From Adineta ricciae (Eukaryota; Rotifera; Eurotatoria; Adinetida; Adinetidae): a stretch of DNA of 64,000 bases. The stretch lies in the NCBI GenBank assembly GCA_905250025.1, contig CAJNOJ010000219.1, positions 111,909 through 175,908 on the forward strand, given 5' to 3'. This document shows, in pieces, positions 20,670-33,675 of this stretch. The notes beneath the pieces were generated by a model that saw only the letters and a list, made by a program, of their open reading frames with translations, was not told the DNA's origin and did no database searches. The position numbers and the translations under genes were made by a program. Every line of letters begins with the position of its first letter. Positions within the stretch are counted from its first letter, which is position 1.

Positions 20670-23600
20670 CTAGAAGAATAGAAATTTCTTGTTGTTTATA
20701 TTTTGCCTAAACGTATGTGAAGACATGAGGAAAAAATTATAATTTAGTATTCATTAGAAGAGAAGAAAATATTCTAAAAGCCTACTTAGAAGATTGTTCA
20801 CGAATACAGATATGTTTGTTAAAGAAAAATAAACTGAACGCCAAAGAGAAAGAGAGAAGTTTTAGGAAAAGACGGTTAAATTAGCTGCACGCGGCAATGA
20901 AGATGTTGAAAATGGCAAGAATGAATAGGAGACAAATGACACAATTGTCGATATAATCGAGTTTATGTTGTTTGTACTGATCGTTTATGTCGATTCGCAT
21001 CACATACATAAGAATTACACCTAGAACAGAAGGAAAAACGGATCATTCAGAACTCGTACAGACATAAATTAGTATATAAAAAAAACGCAGCACGAACTAA
21101 TTTACATATTAGTACAAGAGAATACACAAACGAACATGTCTCGAATCATATATATGGACAATTTTAGAGTTTAAACATGATAATTAGAAAAGTAGTATTG
21201 AGTATGAATAAAACTAGAACTAATACAGCCGGTAAGATGAGAAGAATTCGTTCGTAGCGTGATAAATTTTCCGATGGTGATACCAATGGGAATTGATCGA
21301 GCCGCGTACACAGAAATAAGTACAGTTGAACAAAGCCTAGAAACCGGGAAGGCAAGATAGTAACGTCGACTACATTGGAAAGACAATGAGAAGGATGAGA
21401 AGAAGAATGTGTACAAGTAAGGTTAGATAGAAGAATGAGTACAAAGATCGGAAGAGAAAAACAGATACGAGTGAATGAATACTCAGAAAATCTTCTAGTT
21501 TTTCATTGAGGAAACTTACCGATGCTAGCACACATGAGGATAGAGACAATGCCAAGTGTAACTTGAGTGCCATAGAATGTACTCGATGTACTTCTTGAGA
21601 GAACGTGCTTCAATTGTACACTGTTGCTCATGACGATAATCTACGAGATAAACATCAACAAAATGATTCAATATTTGAAGGTATATCTTATTTTGAAATA
21701 ACGCAATTGTCTTATCACGTCATTATTCTCATCTGTGGAACACATTAGTATCGTTAATTATCACTGCGGTTAAATGATCTGAATATACGACTAATATGAA
21801 AATCGTGACATACATAAAGTATAGATCTGCTTGTTCGCATAAATAGTCTCATTATTTCATTTAAAGACTTTTGTACATATGACAATTCGATATTTTTAAT
21901 CTGACTTACCAATAAACACAAGATAGTCATAGCTGTTTTCTTCATTGAATAAAATCGAGGATCTAATAGTGCAGCAGGCGGTTGCTGAAGAACAAACATA
22001 AATATTAACAAATCACACGGACAAACAAATGAAATTTATCCAAACCGATTTATCTTGAGCACGTAATGCCGATGGTACATAACGTTTCACGTCGAATCGA
22101 CGTCTGTCAGTTTCGGACTCGACACGTTCGCGATCGATCATAGGTGCCTGAAAGAAAGAAACAAATTAATACATTTAATCGCATTAAAGATATATCTGAT
22201 CTGATCACTAAGAGGGAAAACATGAGCAGAACTACTTACCTGTGCCAATTCAGCGGCATGTTGATCATCTACGGACATTTTCCCTCAAATATTCCTTTTT
22301 GTCCTATACTTGAAGCGTATCGAGAAGGAAAACCGTCTTAATGACTTTTATCTATAGATTCAATCAATTAATCAATTCAAAATATTGACATTATCTTTTC
22401 GACTAACAATCCTTTGTTTTCCTCTGTTATTATAAGCAAATCAGATCACGAATAACAATAAAAAACAAAAAAAAAAGAAACTACCGTAAACAATAAACCA
22501 CATCGTTCCATTATTATCTGTCTTAGTAAAAGTCATCGATAACTTTCTCTTTCTTCTAACTAGCTCGATTATTCCTTATGATCGATCACCAAATATCCAT
22601 ATCGGCATGATACGAACAAAAGCAGCAGACTAGTCTGATGAAGAACGATGCGAAAGTAGAGTGAGAGAGAGAGAGAGACGGAGAAAAAATAAGTGTAAAT
22701 GTGTGCACCATTTGCAAAGGACAATCCACAAGATAAAAAACAGAGAAAGAAAAATACATGTCGGATATTGAGAATGCTGCTTCGTCTTTCTTCGTCAGTA
22801 CATATAAATCTACAAATACAACATTTTTCAAGTCTATCGGCACTAACCATGCAAATATGTAGTTATGGGTCGCGCAAATAACCTTCTCGAACTATCTACC
22901 TATATACTACACACTCTCTCTTCGCTTTCTTCTTCTTGCTCTTTTTTTTTTATTATTAGTTTTCTTTCGTCTGTCATATATACTAAAATCATATCAAGAA
23001 GAGAACCATTCGTAAAGACAAGCGAGAAAAACTGATACACATACAACTACCCACTGGTGCAACTCATGATTGCCATTTTTATGTCTATATTATCCTTAGT
23101 CTTGTTGTTTTTTCACGATTGCTTATATAAAACGATCAAAAATAAAAACAATGCCATAAATGCACTGCATTAGTTAGAAAAATACTCGATTCATTCCTGT
23201 ACTTCATTAAACTTCTCAGCAGTTAGGCACACGAAAATATAAAGTAAAATAAACGAAAAGTGTCTCAGCGAGAGCATATCGTTCTATTTAACATTTTCTC
23301 TCGATAACAAACAAGGGTAGAATGTAAATGTGTGATCAAGATTTCGACAGAGAAGAAAGAAAACGATTGAATACTCGAGATAATGCATATGCTTTTTGTT
23401 TTTCAACTGCAGCTGGTATAACGTGTTTCTTTTATACTGCTACTATGCAAGACATACCAACATGTTTGACTTGAAGTATTCGTCTTTTTGATTACAAGCA
23501 AGTCAAAGTCGAAAAACAAAGATTTTTCGTTTACGTCTATCCATATACAAGATTGAGTTCGTTGTAAAACGAATGGCGAGCGAGGCAATAAAAGAAGAGA

Positions 23601-23894
23601 GCTACTTACAGCGTATTTGCCTTGTCGATCGATCGTTGCGATTTCGGTTGACGATTGTTTTGGTATTGTTGAGAGATTTGGCGGTGAATTGTTCAGATCT
23701 GTTGTAGTAGTCGGATATTGATTGTTGGGATCCATTGATAACGATGTTTGGTCTTTTGAATTGGTGGGTAAATCGCTTCGATCTGCAAAGAATGAATAAT
23801 TATCAGGATACAATGTATCAGGATAATAAATTCTTGTAACAAGTTGAGACTGAACAGGACGTTGATTGCTATTGTCTATTGTTTGAATACTCAT
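20524..23894 (-). CDS. NINJ: Ninjurin with alternative first and last exons
   Basis: Constitutive exons 22147-22046, 21984-21910 and 21640-21520. The encoded core matches ninjurin: FYSMKKTAMTILCLLIIVMSN, then VQLKHVLSR, then the first hydrophobic helix STFYGTQVTLGIVSILMCASIG, which parallels KKSAAESMLDIALLMANASQLKAV...VLISISLVLQIGVG of NINJ1. Two alternative 5' coding exons (23894-23610, 95 codons, Pro/Ser/Thr-rich; 22278-22240, 13 codons) both end at phase 0 before the exon at 22147. Three alternative last exons (21336-21164, 21020-20881, 20669-20524) all begin at phase 1 and each supply a different second transmembrane helix and stop. NINJ1 proteins oligomerise through amphipathic helices to rupture the plasma membrane during lytic cell death, or act in adhesion. 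Protein lengths range about 157-251. Every exon closes the frame exactly. Confidence 0.88.
20881..21020 (-). other. NINJ: Ninjurin alternative last exon 2
   Basis: Follows TCTGTTCTAG and opens G-VILMYVMRIDINDQYKQHK, then DYIDNCVICLLFILAIFNIFIAACS and stop TAA (45 residues after the shared Gly codon). It is the closest of the three to vertebrate NINJ1 (KLDYIDN versus KLDFLNN). Confidence 0.88.
21164..21336 (-). other. NINJ: Ninjurin alternative last exon 1 (divergent)
   Basis: Follows GGTTTCTAG and opens G-FVQLYLFLCTRLDQFPLVS, with a longer polar loop and the helix ILLILPAVLVLVLFILNTTFL, stop TAA after 56 residues. It shares position, phase and hydrophobic pattern with the other two last exons but little sequence. 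Confidence 0.8.
22240..22278 (-). other. NINJ: Ninjurin alternative first exon (short)
   Basis: ATG at 22278, 13 codons (MSVDDQHAAELAQ), GTAAGT donor at phase 0, 92 bases before the shared exon. It replaces the 95-residue Pro/Thr-rich N-terminus encoded at 23894-23610. Confidence 0.7.
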
Positions 23895-26138
23895 GATGTT
23901 AAATGAAATATTTTCACGTGATGACGATATTTCATAAAGGCAGGCAGAGAAAAAAAATCAAATACTTGATATATATGCAAGTATTTGTCGGCGAATGATT
24001 TTGTTGCAAACAATAAAAGACGCAAAGAAAGTAGTGGTTTCGTTGTTTTTTTTCTTCGTTCCGTATTTCGTTAACTCGATCGATGTAGCTGTGTCAGAGA
24101 AATGCCAATTGATCACAACGATCGATAGGGTTGCTCGATATTATTTATCTGAGCTCGTGCGGTACAATTGTTACTTCAGATCAAGGATATGACGATCTTT
24201 CTAGCTTCGATCCAATAAAAAATCATCATGTAAGGGAAGAAGACAGAGAGAGTGTGTGTGTGATGTACGATGGAGATCGGTATATAATGCTGCTCTTAGG
24301 GCAAAAACTCACTTTTATTCAATGTTTGAAATTTGACAATGCTTACAAAGTTTTTCTTGGAAAATTCAGCCATAACTACCCTAGACAAAGACCGACAGTC
24401 GATGAGGATCTGATCATGAAGTCAAGCGCGCATTTTCTTTCCTTCGTCAAAGGTATACACATAATTAAACATCACGATCGAAAGGATTTGTAAAGTCTTT
24501 ACATCTTTGTAATGTATATACATATATAGGTATATATGGGCGTGTGTCCTTTGAGAATTATCAATGTCGAGATTGACATTTGATGTATTAGATATTTTTG
24601 TCTCTTGACAAACGATGAGATGCAGATTTGAATAGATTTATTTAGAGCTTACCGTAATGTTTCGAGTGTAATTTCTCTCGAATCGATTCTTTGATATTGT
24701 TCGAATGAGTAATATTAAACTAAAGAAAACAAAATCAGATGATAATGATAATGATCGTTTACGAATAAATCGATGTCGAGAGGCAAGGATTTAAGACGCA
24801 ATTGAATGAATATTATTCTATGGTACGTTAATGTGTACAATAATGACAGGGAATTATTTGTTATTTTTTGTTGTTGACACCGTGTTATGGACAGTGATAT
24901 GTCAGAAGAATAAACATCGATGCAAATCTACGATGTGATTATCAATCGCAAGAAAACAGGAGATAAACAAGCATTTTCTTGTTCTCTAATCGACTATTAT
25001 TAATATCAATCTAACAGTATGCGATATTCTATAATGCACAACTTGATTGACGCCTCTCGTCAACTGATGCACCTGCTGATCTTATTCAATAATGAATGAT
25101 GGAGAATAATATATATTTTCATGATGATTGATAGTAAACAGTTTTATATCGAGAATACAACGAGGAGGCAAAGGATTCGACGTGGATATTACTTCGATTA
25201 GTTTGAAAATCCGGAATTGAGAGCAAAAACTTACCTTCATGAAATGAAAATAACATGTTTGACAATCAATGAAAGAAATGTTGAGAATGTGGATTTCTAC
25301 TGGATAATATCTCGATCGATTGAATAGAAATAAAATGTAAACTTGAGTCTGATTATCAATTGAGAAAAAGAAGAGGATTAGAACGTGGATGTAATGTATC
25401 TGAATTTCTTTTTCTTTCTTTGTATCTCGTCAAGATGAGACAAGGATGAATGATAGTCTAATGAAGTAGATGTAAGTTCAACAATTGATCGATTCATTGT
25501 GCGAATAATTAGTCTCTTGCGTATAGAGACATGTTAAATAAGAATTTATACAGATTACAAGAGAAAAGATAACAATTTGGTTATTCGTGAATGTTCTCAG
25601 CTCGAGATAACACGTTAATTCAGAGTACTATGAAATAGGACAGTACACGTTCGTTTGTTCTATTAAAAGAATATTTATTGCGACAGATTTGGCCCTTGAA
25701 ATTTAGAATAGAATATTATTATCTAAATGCAATGAACATTCTCTCTTTTATAAATGATTCAGATTGGAAATGTCAAAATTGCTTTATCTTATCTAATCTC
25801 TTTTAACCAATGTACTTTTTCGATTACTAACATTTGTGACGCAAATTTGACTTAATAATGACTGTATGGGTTGACTCCGATTTAAATACATCAAGGAATT
25901 TTAAAGTGTCTATGTCATAGATTAGAAAATCGATGTAGTCTGTATGCGATCTACTCAAGAGCAGAAAATACCAGCCAATCATCAGAAAAGTCTAATAATC
26001 GACGCGATTGGTGCGTGTGAAAACCAATGTAAATAAAAGAAAATTCTATGTCTTGGGTTTTTGAGCGCGTCTGTCTGACACTTTTTTCTTCCGAGATCAG
26101 TTTTTTCTTTAAATTCACGTCTCGATTAGCGAATCTCA
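23895..26138. other. Divergent intergenic region, possible 5' exons of ninjurin
   Basis: About 2.2 kb between the ninjurin (-) and TOM70 (+) starts. On the - strand two strong donors without obvious internal exon context occur: ATGAAG before GTAAGT near 25230-25240 (phase 0, could join the exon at 22147), and a GTAAGC near 24650. These may be further first exons. Open frames at 23995-24493 on the + strand look non-coding. Confidence 0.35.
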
Positions 26139-28498
26139 ATGGCTTCGATCCTTCGAGCAGTAGCAAGTAGTTCTTCATCGAGTATCGATTCAACAAATCC
26201 CACGAATGACATCGGCAAGCGTTTAGCTAAATGGGCACTTGTTATTGGTGTACCAACAGCAGTTTGTGTTGCAGCTTATTTAGTTTATCGGCAACAACAA
26301 GATCTAGCGAAGAAATCTGCCACGCGCCGTTCACCTTTACCAACTCCTCTGACAAGTATTACAGGCACAACAATCCAACCCACGCCGACGAAAGCAGCTG
26401 GCGATACACTTTCGTCGCCGAATAATCAAACTAAAGTAACAATTCAATTAACAATAATTGAGTTACGAATAATAAAGGATCGCTCTTTAGAATCGTTTAA
26501 CTCTAGCAATCGAATTAAAAAACGAAGGCAATATCAAGTATCGGGAAAATAAATTCAATGAAGCTATCGACGCTTATACAAGTAGATCTTTCTGGTTTGT
26601 TTTCCTTCTCGTACATTCTATTGTATGTGTATGTAGAAGCAATCGAAGCATGTCCAACAGAATCAACTGAAGAACTTTCGCAATTCTATCAAAATCGAGC
26701 GGCAGCTTGGGAATCATTGGTAAATATTGAGTCTGTTGTGTTATTGCCGAAAAGCTTCAGTGTTTTCATCTAGAAAATGTATGATAAAGTAATTGAAGAT
26801 TGCTCACGAGCCATTGAACTCAATCCAAAATACATTAAATGTATTCAACGACGTGCACGTGCTGCTGAATCTATCAAAAATTTTGAATTAGCTCTCGAAG
26901 GTCTGTTATCTCTACTCTTGCCTTACAACATTCGATCACATCTCTTTCTAGATTACTCAACGGTCTGTTTTCTCGACTCCTATCAACCAGCATATATTAT
27001 GGCTGCTGATAAAGTTCTCACCGATCTTGCAAAACGTTACATTGAAGCTTTACCACCCGTAAAAGCACCTCATGTATTCTTTTCTTCCGAACTTCTATGT
27101 TTCCATTTAAAAAGAGTACAGCGGAATTGTCCAAAGATTATGTTCGCACATCATTGAACGAATTCGAAGATGATCCAATATTGAATCTCGCATTCATCGA
27201 TGAAGTTCATACCAATCGATCAGATTCGGCATTAGCCCGTGCATACCAAGCGTATGATGAATGTCGTTTCACAGATATTTCATCCTTATGCACACAAGAA
27301 CTCGAATTGTCTCTTCCATCACCCTATAAACTACAAGCAACACTACTTCGTGGTTCATTTTATTTACTGATGGGTGATTATAGAGAAGCATTAGCCGACT
27401 TTAATACAGTGATCAATGACCCGAATGCGACAGAACAGGTTTGTCATATTTCTTATTAAACTTTTTTTGTGAGTTCTTCATGCACAATTCTAGATGAGAA
27501 TTGTTGCCGAACTAAAACGAGCCAATGCAAAAATTCATCAACGTGACCTTGAAGGAGCCGTCTATGATTATGATCAATGCATCCGCGCACATCCGAACGC
27601 ATGTGCTCCACTTGTTCATCGGGGCATGGTTTGTTACATCCGACTTGTTTTCCGATTGTTCAACTAGAATCTTTCCATTTCAATAGTTAAAAACACTAGT
27701 AGAAAGTTATTCTGAAGCTCACGATGATTTCAAAGAAGCACTGAACATCTCACCGTCAAATCTTCGAGCAAAATATCAACAGCTGATAAACGATGCCAAA
27801 ATTGCCAACAAAGCTAACAGACCCGAACGTGTTGAGCAAGCGTTGAAAAACTTCGAGGAATATTTCGATCAATGTAAAAATGACATCTACTATGCACTTG
27901 CCTTAACATCTGTAAATAAACAAACGAAATTCAACGTATATTTCAAAAGAATTCCTCTCTCTCTCTCTTACAGTGCTATTTGGAAAATGATCGAAAAGAC
28001 AAAGCGTTGGATTACCTAAACAAATTCGTAACAGAAATTCCAAATAATCCAACATTATTAGCGCTCAAAGCGTATGTGCAATTGAACGACAATTACTTTT
28101 TCATATTGACTTTCATTTAGCAATTGTCTCATGGCGAAAGATCCGTCGAATAATTTCGAAGCTGAAAGATTGTTTCTCCAAGCGCTAGAAATCGATCCAT
28201 CCAGCGAGACGGTTCTAACAATGTTTGCCATGTTCAAATGTAATCGGTAAGTCGATCTTCATTGTATCGATTCTCGTTTCGAGTACCTTTTTTCAGTAAT
28301 GAATTTGAAGAAGCTGCGAATCTATATGAACGCGCAATACAATGTACACGTGGAGAAGAGAAATTGATGCAATATGCTGCCTTACTCTATGCAATTCGTG
28401 CGCAAGGTCGGGCGATGAAACGACTCAAAATCAATTTTCCAGGTGGATTTCCTCAAGCCAATGGCTCCTTACCGAATTGGCTGGGTGCAATGAATTAA
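26139..28498 (+). CDS. TOMM70: TOM70, mitochondrial import receptor
   Basis: Eleven exons (26139-26435, 26491-26581, 26637-26719, 26774-26900, 26952-27073, 27115-27438, 27494-27628, 27687-27911, 27974-28071, 28121-28246, 28297-28498) give 609 residues, equal to human TOM70 (608). An N-terminal outer-membrane anchor spans about 29-47 (WALVIGVPTAVCVAAYLVYR). A Ser/Thr/Pro linker is followed by TPR repeats from about 105: LKNEGNIKYRENKFNEAIDAYT, FYQNRAAAWE and AIELNPKYIKCIQRRA form the Hsp70/Hsp90-docking clamp. The remaining TPRs form the preprotein-binding groove, and the C-terminus keeps KRLKINFPGGFP. It brings chaperone-bound precursors to the TOM channel. The donor after PPVKAPH yields a short 41-base intron and is the least certain junction. 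Confidence 0.93.
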
Positions 28499-31425
28499 AG
28501 AATGAAATTCTTTTTCTTATAGAGATTATTGACTGTTATAGTGTACTGTTCTTTTTCTTTCTTTTTGTCTCCGTCTAGTTTATTGTTTTAACAAAATGAT
28601 TTTTTTTTCTTACTTTTTCTCTTACACTTTCTTTTATTACATAAAAATTAATCTGTCGAAGTAAGAGATTACGAGTAAGAAAACTTCATCTCGACTTTTG
28701 TGCCATTGAAAATTGATCAAGTTTGAAAAGAAAATCGTCTATCTGAGGATTATGATCTTTTGCATTGAAATCCTCTGGTGAAAACTGAAAACTTAATCGC
28801 ACAATTCTCGTCTTCATAATCCCCATGGACTGTTATTAATAATCTTTCGGAGATAAATCAGTATCTTCGATGATTTTCATTGAACATTCACTTGATTACG
28901 ATCCAAATCAGATCTGTCGATAGAACAATTTCATTGGTATTCTCTACTCATCTGATCTATGTCACTTTTTTTTATTACATCCGAAGACGACAAACAAGAG
29001 AGTTCACTAAACTCTCACACTGTCAAATATTTGTAACTAAGAGATAATAAAAAGAACATAGTATTATGCTATTTTAGGAACTCTAAATGGGTCATAGAGG
29101 GTTAGGACTTTTTTTTCTCCATTAGTTTTCTCTTCACATACGATGTAAAAAGAAAAACCGAAAAAACGTGCCTAAAACACTTTTATCATCTTGTGTATTC
29201 TTCACGTTAATCCAGTGTGCATGAAGATAGATATTCTTTTTTTTTCTATAACCTAACGAGTGCAAGAGAGAAATAGAAAAAGAAACGACATGTTTAGAAG
29301 AATAAATTTGTTCCACTAGTTTGATTTAGTAGTTCATCTTGGATATATTTTTCTTTCTTTTTTTTCTAAGTAGACTATGTGAATCTGCATGCAATGTAAT
29401 CTGATCAAAAATAGATTTGTCACTTGAAGAATAAAATCATAATCAAACCTTTGCTGTCTGATAGAGATAATTCTCTTACCTGCATTCAAGCAGCTAGATG
29501 AAATGCTGAGCTTGGCTTGTTCTCGCTAAGCAGTTTTTGTTGTGATGAAAAGAAGAATGCCTTGATTGTGATGTTTCTTGTGTTAGATGTCAAAACAGTG
29601 ATTCTTTTTTTTTCTCATCAACTCCCATTGAAATGCAGACGTATGTGCATGTCAATGTTTCTAGTTTTTTTAACGGTTGACGAACGGAAACGACACTATC
29701 GTTACGATGAATGAATATATACATTCGATTCAGCTCTTCCATACACATCACATATCTGGGTACAATTTATGGGTTAAATCAATTGAACAAATCTTCTTTA
29801 TCTCACGGGATGGAACAATAAACAGCATGTAACTTATGCTAGCAATAATAGTTCTTTCATGGGGAAATGTAACAATTATTTATGAATGTTCATTTGACCA
29901 ATTAGGAAAACTTCAAGAAAAGAATGCTCTGGGCATTTAGCAATCGCTGTCAGATGTATTTTGTATGTCTACGCTTATGTGTCAATAGAAACCAATGTGA
30001 AGTTAATATAGTCTAATCTAATAGAGATTATCTTGAGTTATTCGTATTGGAATCTGATTATGATCTGGTATGATATAGATACATGCATTAGATAATTAAT
30101 GAATTAATATTGGTTAATACTGACACCTCAAATCGTGATGTCTTGACAGATTTTCCGGATGGTTGATAAATCGCTTTTCCTTTCTTCTCTTTGCATGTGA
30201 TTTTCCGCTTTGTTTCGCTTCTTTACTTATTCTTTCTTTCTTAATAATTTTTTCTTCTATTTTCTAATTTCGAAAAGAAAACTACCCCGAGAACGTGAAT
30301 TATGTTCATACGCTTTGCTTTCTTGCGTGCGGTAGCAGAAACATCAGCAATGGCTTGTACTCGCTCGTGTTCTGTGCTATACATCACGCAAAGAAATATG
30401 GGAAAATAGCAAGAGAAGACGACGACGGCAACGACGAGACTGAAGACAGTAATAGGGAGAGCAAAAGAAGAAGGAGAAGAAGAAGAAGAGCTGGCTTGCC
30501 AAACTCGTCACCGCCCGCCTTGTCGTCTTTTGTATTATTCTTGCATGCAATGGAGTTTAGTAACCAGCTATCCTTTTCTTCCTGATGTGACACAGTGAGG
30601 AAGAAGAGAGACAGAGAAATCGAGAGATGAAAGAAGAAGAGAAACGTAGAGTGACAAACGGGTAGCTAACAAAGTTGTAGAGAGCGAGAGCACAACAAGA
30701 AACAACAATCATTTTTATTATGATTATAATTTAGCTTGCTGCAACTATATATCTATAGTCATCATTGTCGGTCTCTTTTCTATATCTGCTAGTGTTTCGG
30801 TCTCTTGTCATTACGACACTGATGATGATGTAAATAAGAGAAGTGATAGTGATCTTCTTATGAGTCTATGAGGTTAAATAATTTGTAAATACCGAAGTCT
30901 ATTCAAGTCAAGAATTGAAATGCGCAGGTTCTGTTTTCTGCTAGTCAAATATCGTTTCGGTCAAGAGTAAATATGAAAACATAGCGTTTTCTAACGTTGA
31001 TCAAGGTGGATTAGAAGGAGAGGTAAAAGAAAAGAGCAAAAGATTTTTTTCACACCAGGTACGTTCGAGAACTTTCGACACGCATCCTTTTTTCTCTCTT
31101 TCCTTCAGATAATAACTTATAGTTAACTTACATATTATTATTGCCAATATTCTCCTTCTTATTATCTGTTTTTCATTCGATGTCAACGATAGTAATGAAA
31201 CAAAGAGCAGACTTATTTATGCTCATATAAGATCAACAAGAAAAAAAAAGAGAAAAAGAGAAGATAAAATGAATACCGGGTATCGATTTCACTAATTACT
31301 TCCTTTCCTAAACCTCTTAGATCAATTCTTGTTCTGATTAGCATATTAACTCGCTCTTCCCTCTTAGATCTAGATCAAATATCAATTTCAGATCTCGACA
31401 CTTTCTAGATTATTGACTGATTGTC
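28499..31425. other. Intergenic, nothing recognised
   Basis: About 2.9 kb between TOM70 and the exchanger gene, both on the + strand. It contains T-runs and purine-rich stretches. One Arg-rich frame near 30295-30585 comes from an AAGAAG-type repeat and is not convincing. No RNA gene or transposon signature seen. Confidence 0.4.
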
Positions 31426-33586
31426 ATGATTCGCCGACAATTTGTCCTGCTCGTTCTGTTCACAGTTATCTTCCAAATATTTTTCGCGCGAACGAATACT
31501 CTTTCATTAAATGAAGTCAAATCCACTGAATCACCAATAATAAGCAATCCAGCGAATAAATGTGAGCCAGCATCTATCGACGAATTCCCACCGTTATTTT
31601 TCACTAATGATCAACGTCGCCGTGGTGGAGTTCTTGTACATATTCTTCTCATTCTTTACTCATTTGCAGCAATCGAAATCGTTTGTGATGACTATTTTGC
31701 TTCGGCACTAGAACGAATCAGTTGCAATTTTAACTTAACACCAGTACGTATTTCAAAGCTAATCAGATCCGAACATGCAATCTGATAAATATGCATTCGT
31801 TTCTTTTAATAGGATGTAGCAGGAGCGACTTTCATGGCATTGGCGACATCAGCATCAGAATTTTTTACATCCATCGTTGGTGTCTTCTTTGTTAAGTCGG
31901 ATATTGCTTGTAAGTTAATAACACATTTTTCTCCCTCATAGTTGAAAAGAAAAGGTGTTTCAGTGTATGCTACAATCGAATGAATATTTAACGTCTAATT
32001 TAACAAGTAGAATATAAACAGAAACTTTCGTTGATGAATTTTGTGTGAAATGAGAAAGAAGGAGGAAAAGACACTCATTTTCTCTTCGACAAGTACCAAT
32101 TTTGATTAAGAAATTGATTCGATAATTACTTTTCTTTAAGTGGGCACAATTCTCGGCTCAGCTGTATTCAATATACTGTTTGTCATTGCTCTCTGCGCAC
32201 TTATATCGGCCAACGTGTGTCAAATTGATGCGTATCCAATTGTACGAGATGCCGGCTTCTACTGCATTGCTGTTGCTGTTCTATTCGTAATTATCTTCGA
32301 TCAACGCGTTTATTGGTTTGAAGCGCTCGCACTAGTCTTACTCTATTTCGTCTATGTTATTATCTTGAAATTCAATGATCGTCTCTCGCGTCTTATGCAT
32401 AGAAGCTCACCAAATCAAAAGTCAATAGGAACGAATTCGAATGAGGAACATCAAGAGCAATTGCAGTGGTTAAATAATACTGTTGAATTAGAACAAAACT
32501 TATCGGCACGCGCTCGGTCAGTGTCGGAATCAGTCATTATGAATGCAGGTACACATGCAACCACGACAATGGGCAACGAAATAGAAGATATAAAACATCA
32601 TGGCCCTTACAAACCATGTAAAAAGCCGTTGAATGAAACAGCAAACGATCGAAATATAGTCTCTGATGCAACTGAAATCTTCGATCCGTTGAAACTGCCA
32701 AGTAAACGATACAAAATCTTTAAATGGGTTATCATGTACCCTGTTCGTTTGCTAATGCACATCACTATACCCGACTGTCGAAAAGAAGTTTTTCACAATT
32801 ATTATATGCTCACATTCGTCATGTCAACTATTTGGGTAAGAAATAGAGAGTAGAAGGAAAATGTAACAGGGACATTTTATACTGACAGATAAATAAAGAA
32901 CTTCCTTTCATATTTCTAGAAAATCACAAACGATGAATGTAATTGCTTTTCTTTTTTGATTCAAGGTTGCTGGCCTTGCTTATCTTCTTGTGTGGCTTGT
33001 TGTCATTGTTGGGTTTACTTTGAATATACGAGATAATATTATGGGTTTAACGTTATTAGCATTTGGCTCATCGATAGAAGAGATCTTCTCTGCCATTGTT
33101 ATGACGCGGCGTGGCCATCCAGAAATGGCCATTGCAGGCTCGATTGGCTCGAACGTCTTCGACATTCTCATGGGTTTAGGTATCCCGTGGCTATTTCGTA
33201 ATCTGATGCGTTTTACTTATCAACCACCAGCGATTGATGCCATCGCCATCATAGGCGATTCGTCTTTAACCGGTTATCCTACGGGCTCGTCGGATTCCGC
33301 TGATGCGTCAGCTGCGCATATATCAACATCTATGAATGACAATGGACCATTTTATGTTGAAATTCATTCTCGAGGTTTAGTTTATTCAACGATTGTTCTC
33401 TTCAGTGCACTTATTACTTTTCTTCTTACATTCTTTCTCAATCGATGTCGTCTAACAAAATTCTATGGGGTTTTTCTAATCGTTGTTTGGTTGTCTGTCA
33501 TTACTGTCATGTGCCTATTCGAATTGAATTTCTTTAGCCTTGTTCATTTTCCAGCATGTCTGAGCAAGAGCATAAGTTCTGTTTAG
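31426..33586 (+). CDS. NCKX-type (SLC24) Na+/Ca2+(K+) exchanger
   Basis: Exons 31426-31743, 31813-31909, 32141-32835 and 32966-33586 give 576 residues. A signal-peptide-like N-terminus (RRQFVLLVLFTVIFQIFF) comes first. Hydrophobic segments and the alpha-1 repeat follow (DVAGATFMALATSASEFFTS), then LGTILGSAVFNILFVIALC. A cytosolic loop of about 150 residues is Ser-rich and polar. The alpha-2 repeat is MGLTLLAFGSSIEEIFSAIV...AIAGSIGSNVFDILMGLGIPW. It exchanges Na+ for Ca2+ (and K+) across the plasma membrane. Two usually invariant Pro residues are missing: SAPE reads SASE, and SVPD reads SIEE, so the Asp that binds cation in alpha-2 is Glu here. The Asp of NVFDIL is kept. The gene ends 89 bases from the convergent MOCS2 stop. 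Confidence 0.9.
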
Positions 33587-33646
33587 TATGTTTTCTTTTC
33601 TTCTTTTATTGTTTGTATCGGTATGTATGTGAAGTCAACATAACAG

Positions 33647-33652
33647 AATAAA
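33647..33652 (+). terminator. AATAAA polyadenylation signal of the exchanger gene
   Basis: AATAAA 61 bases after the exchanger stop and only 24 bases before the stop of the convergent MOCS2B frame. The two 3' UTRs must therefore overlap. Confidence 0.6.
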
Positions 33653-33675
33653 ACATCAAAACATGTCACATTGTT

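Noticed and set aside
22661-22677. GA dinucleotide run
   Set aside because: Ordinary short microsatellite inside a ninjurin intron; no further meaning seen.
24131-24493. 120-residue + strand open frame
   Set aside because: No domain, no hydrophobic pattern, no homologue I can recall; codon use looks random.
30295-30585. Arg-rich open frame on the + strand
   Set aside because: Produced by a purine repeat; composition unlike the coding genes here and no splice context.
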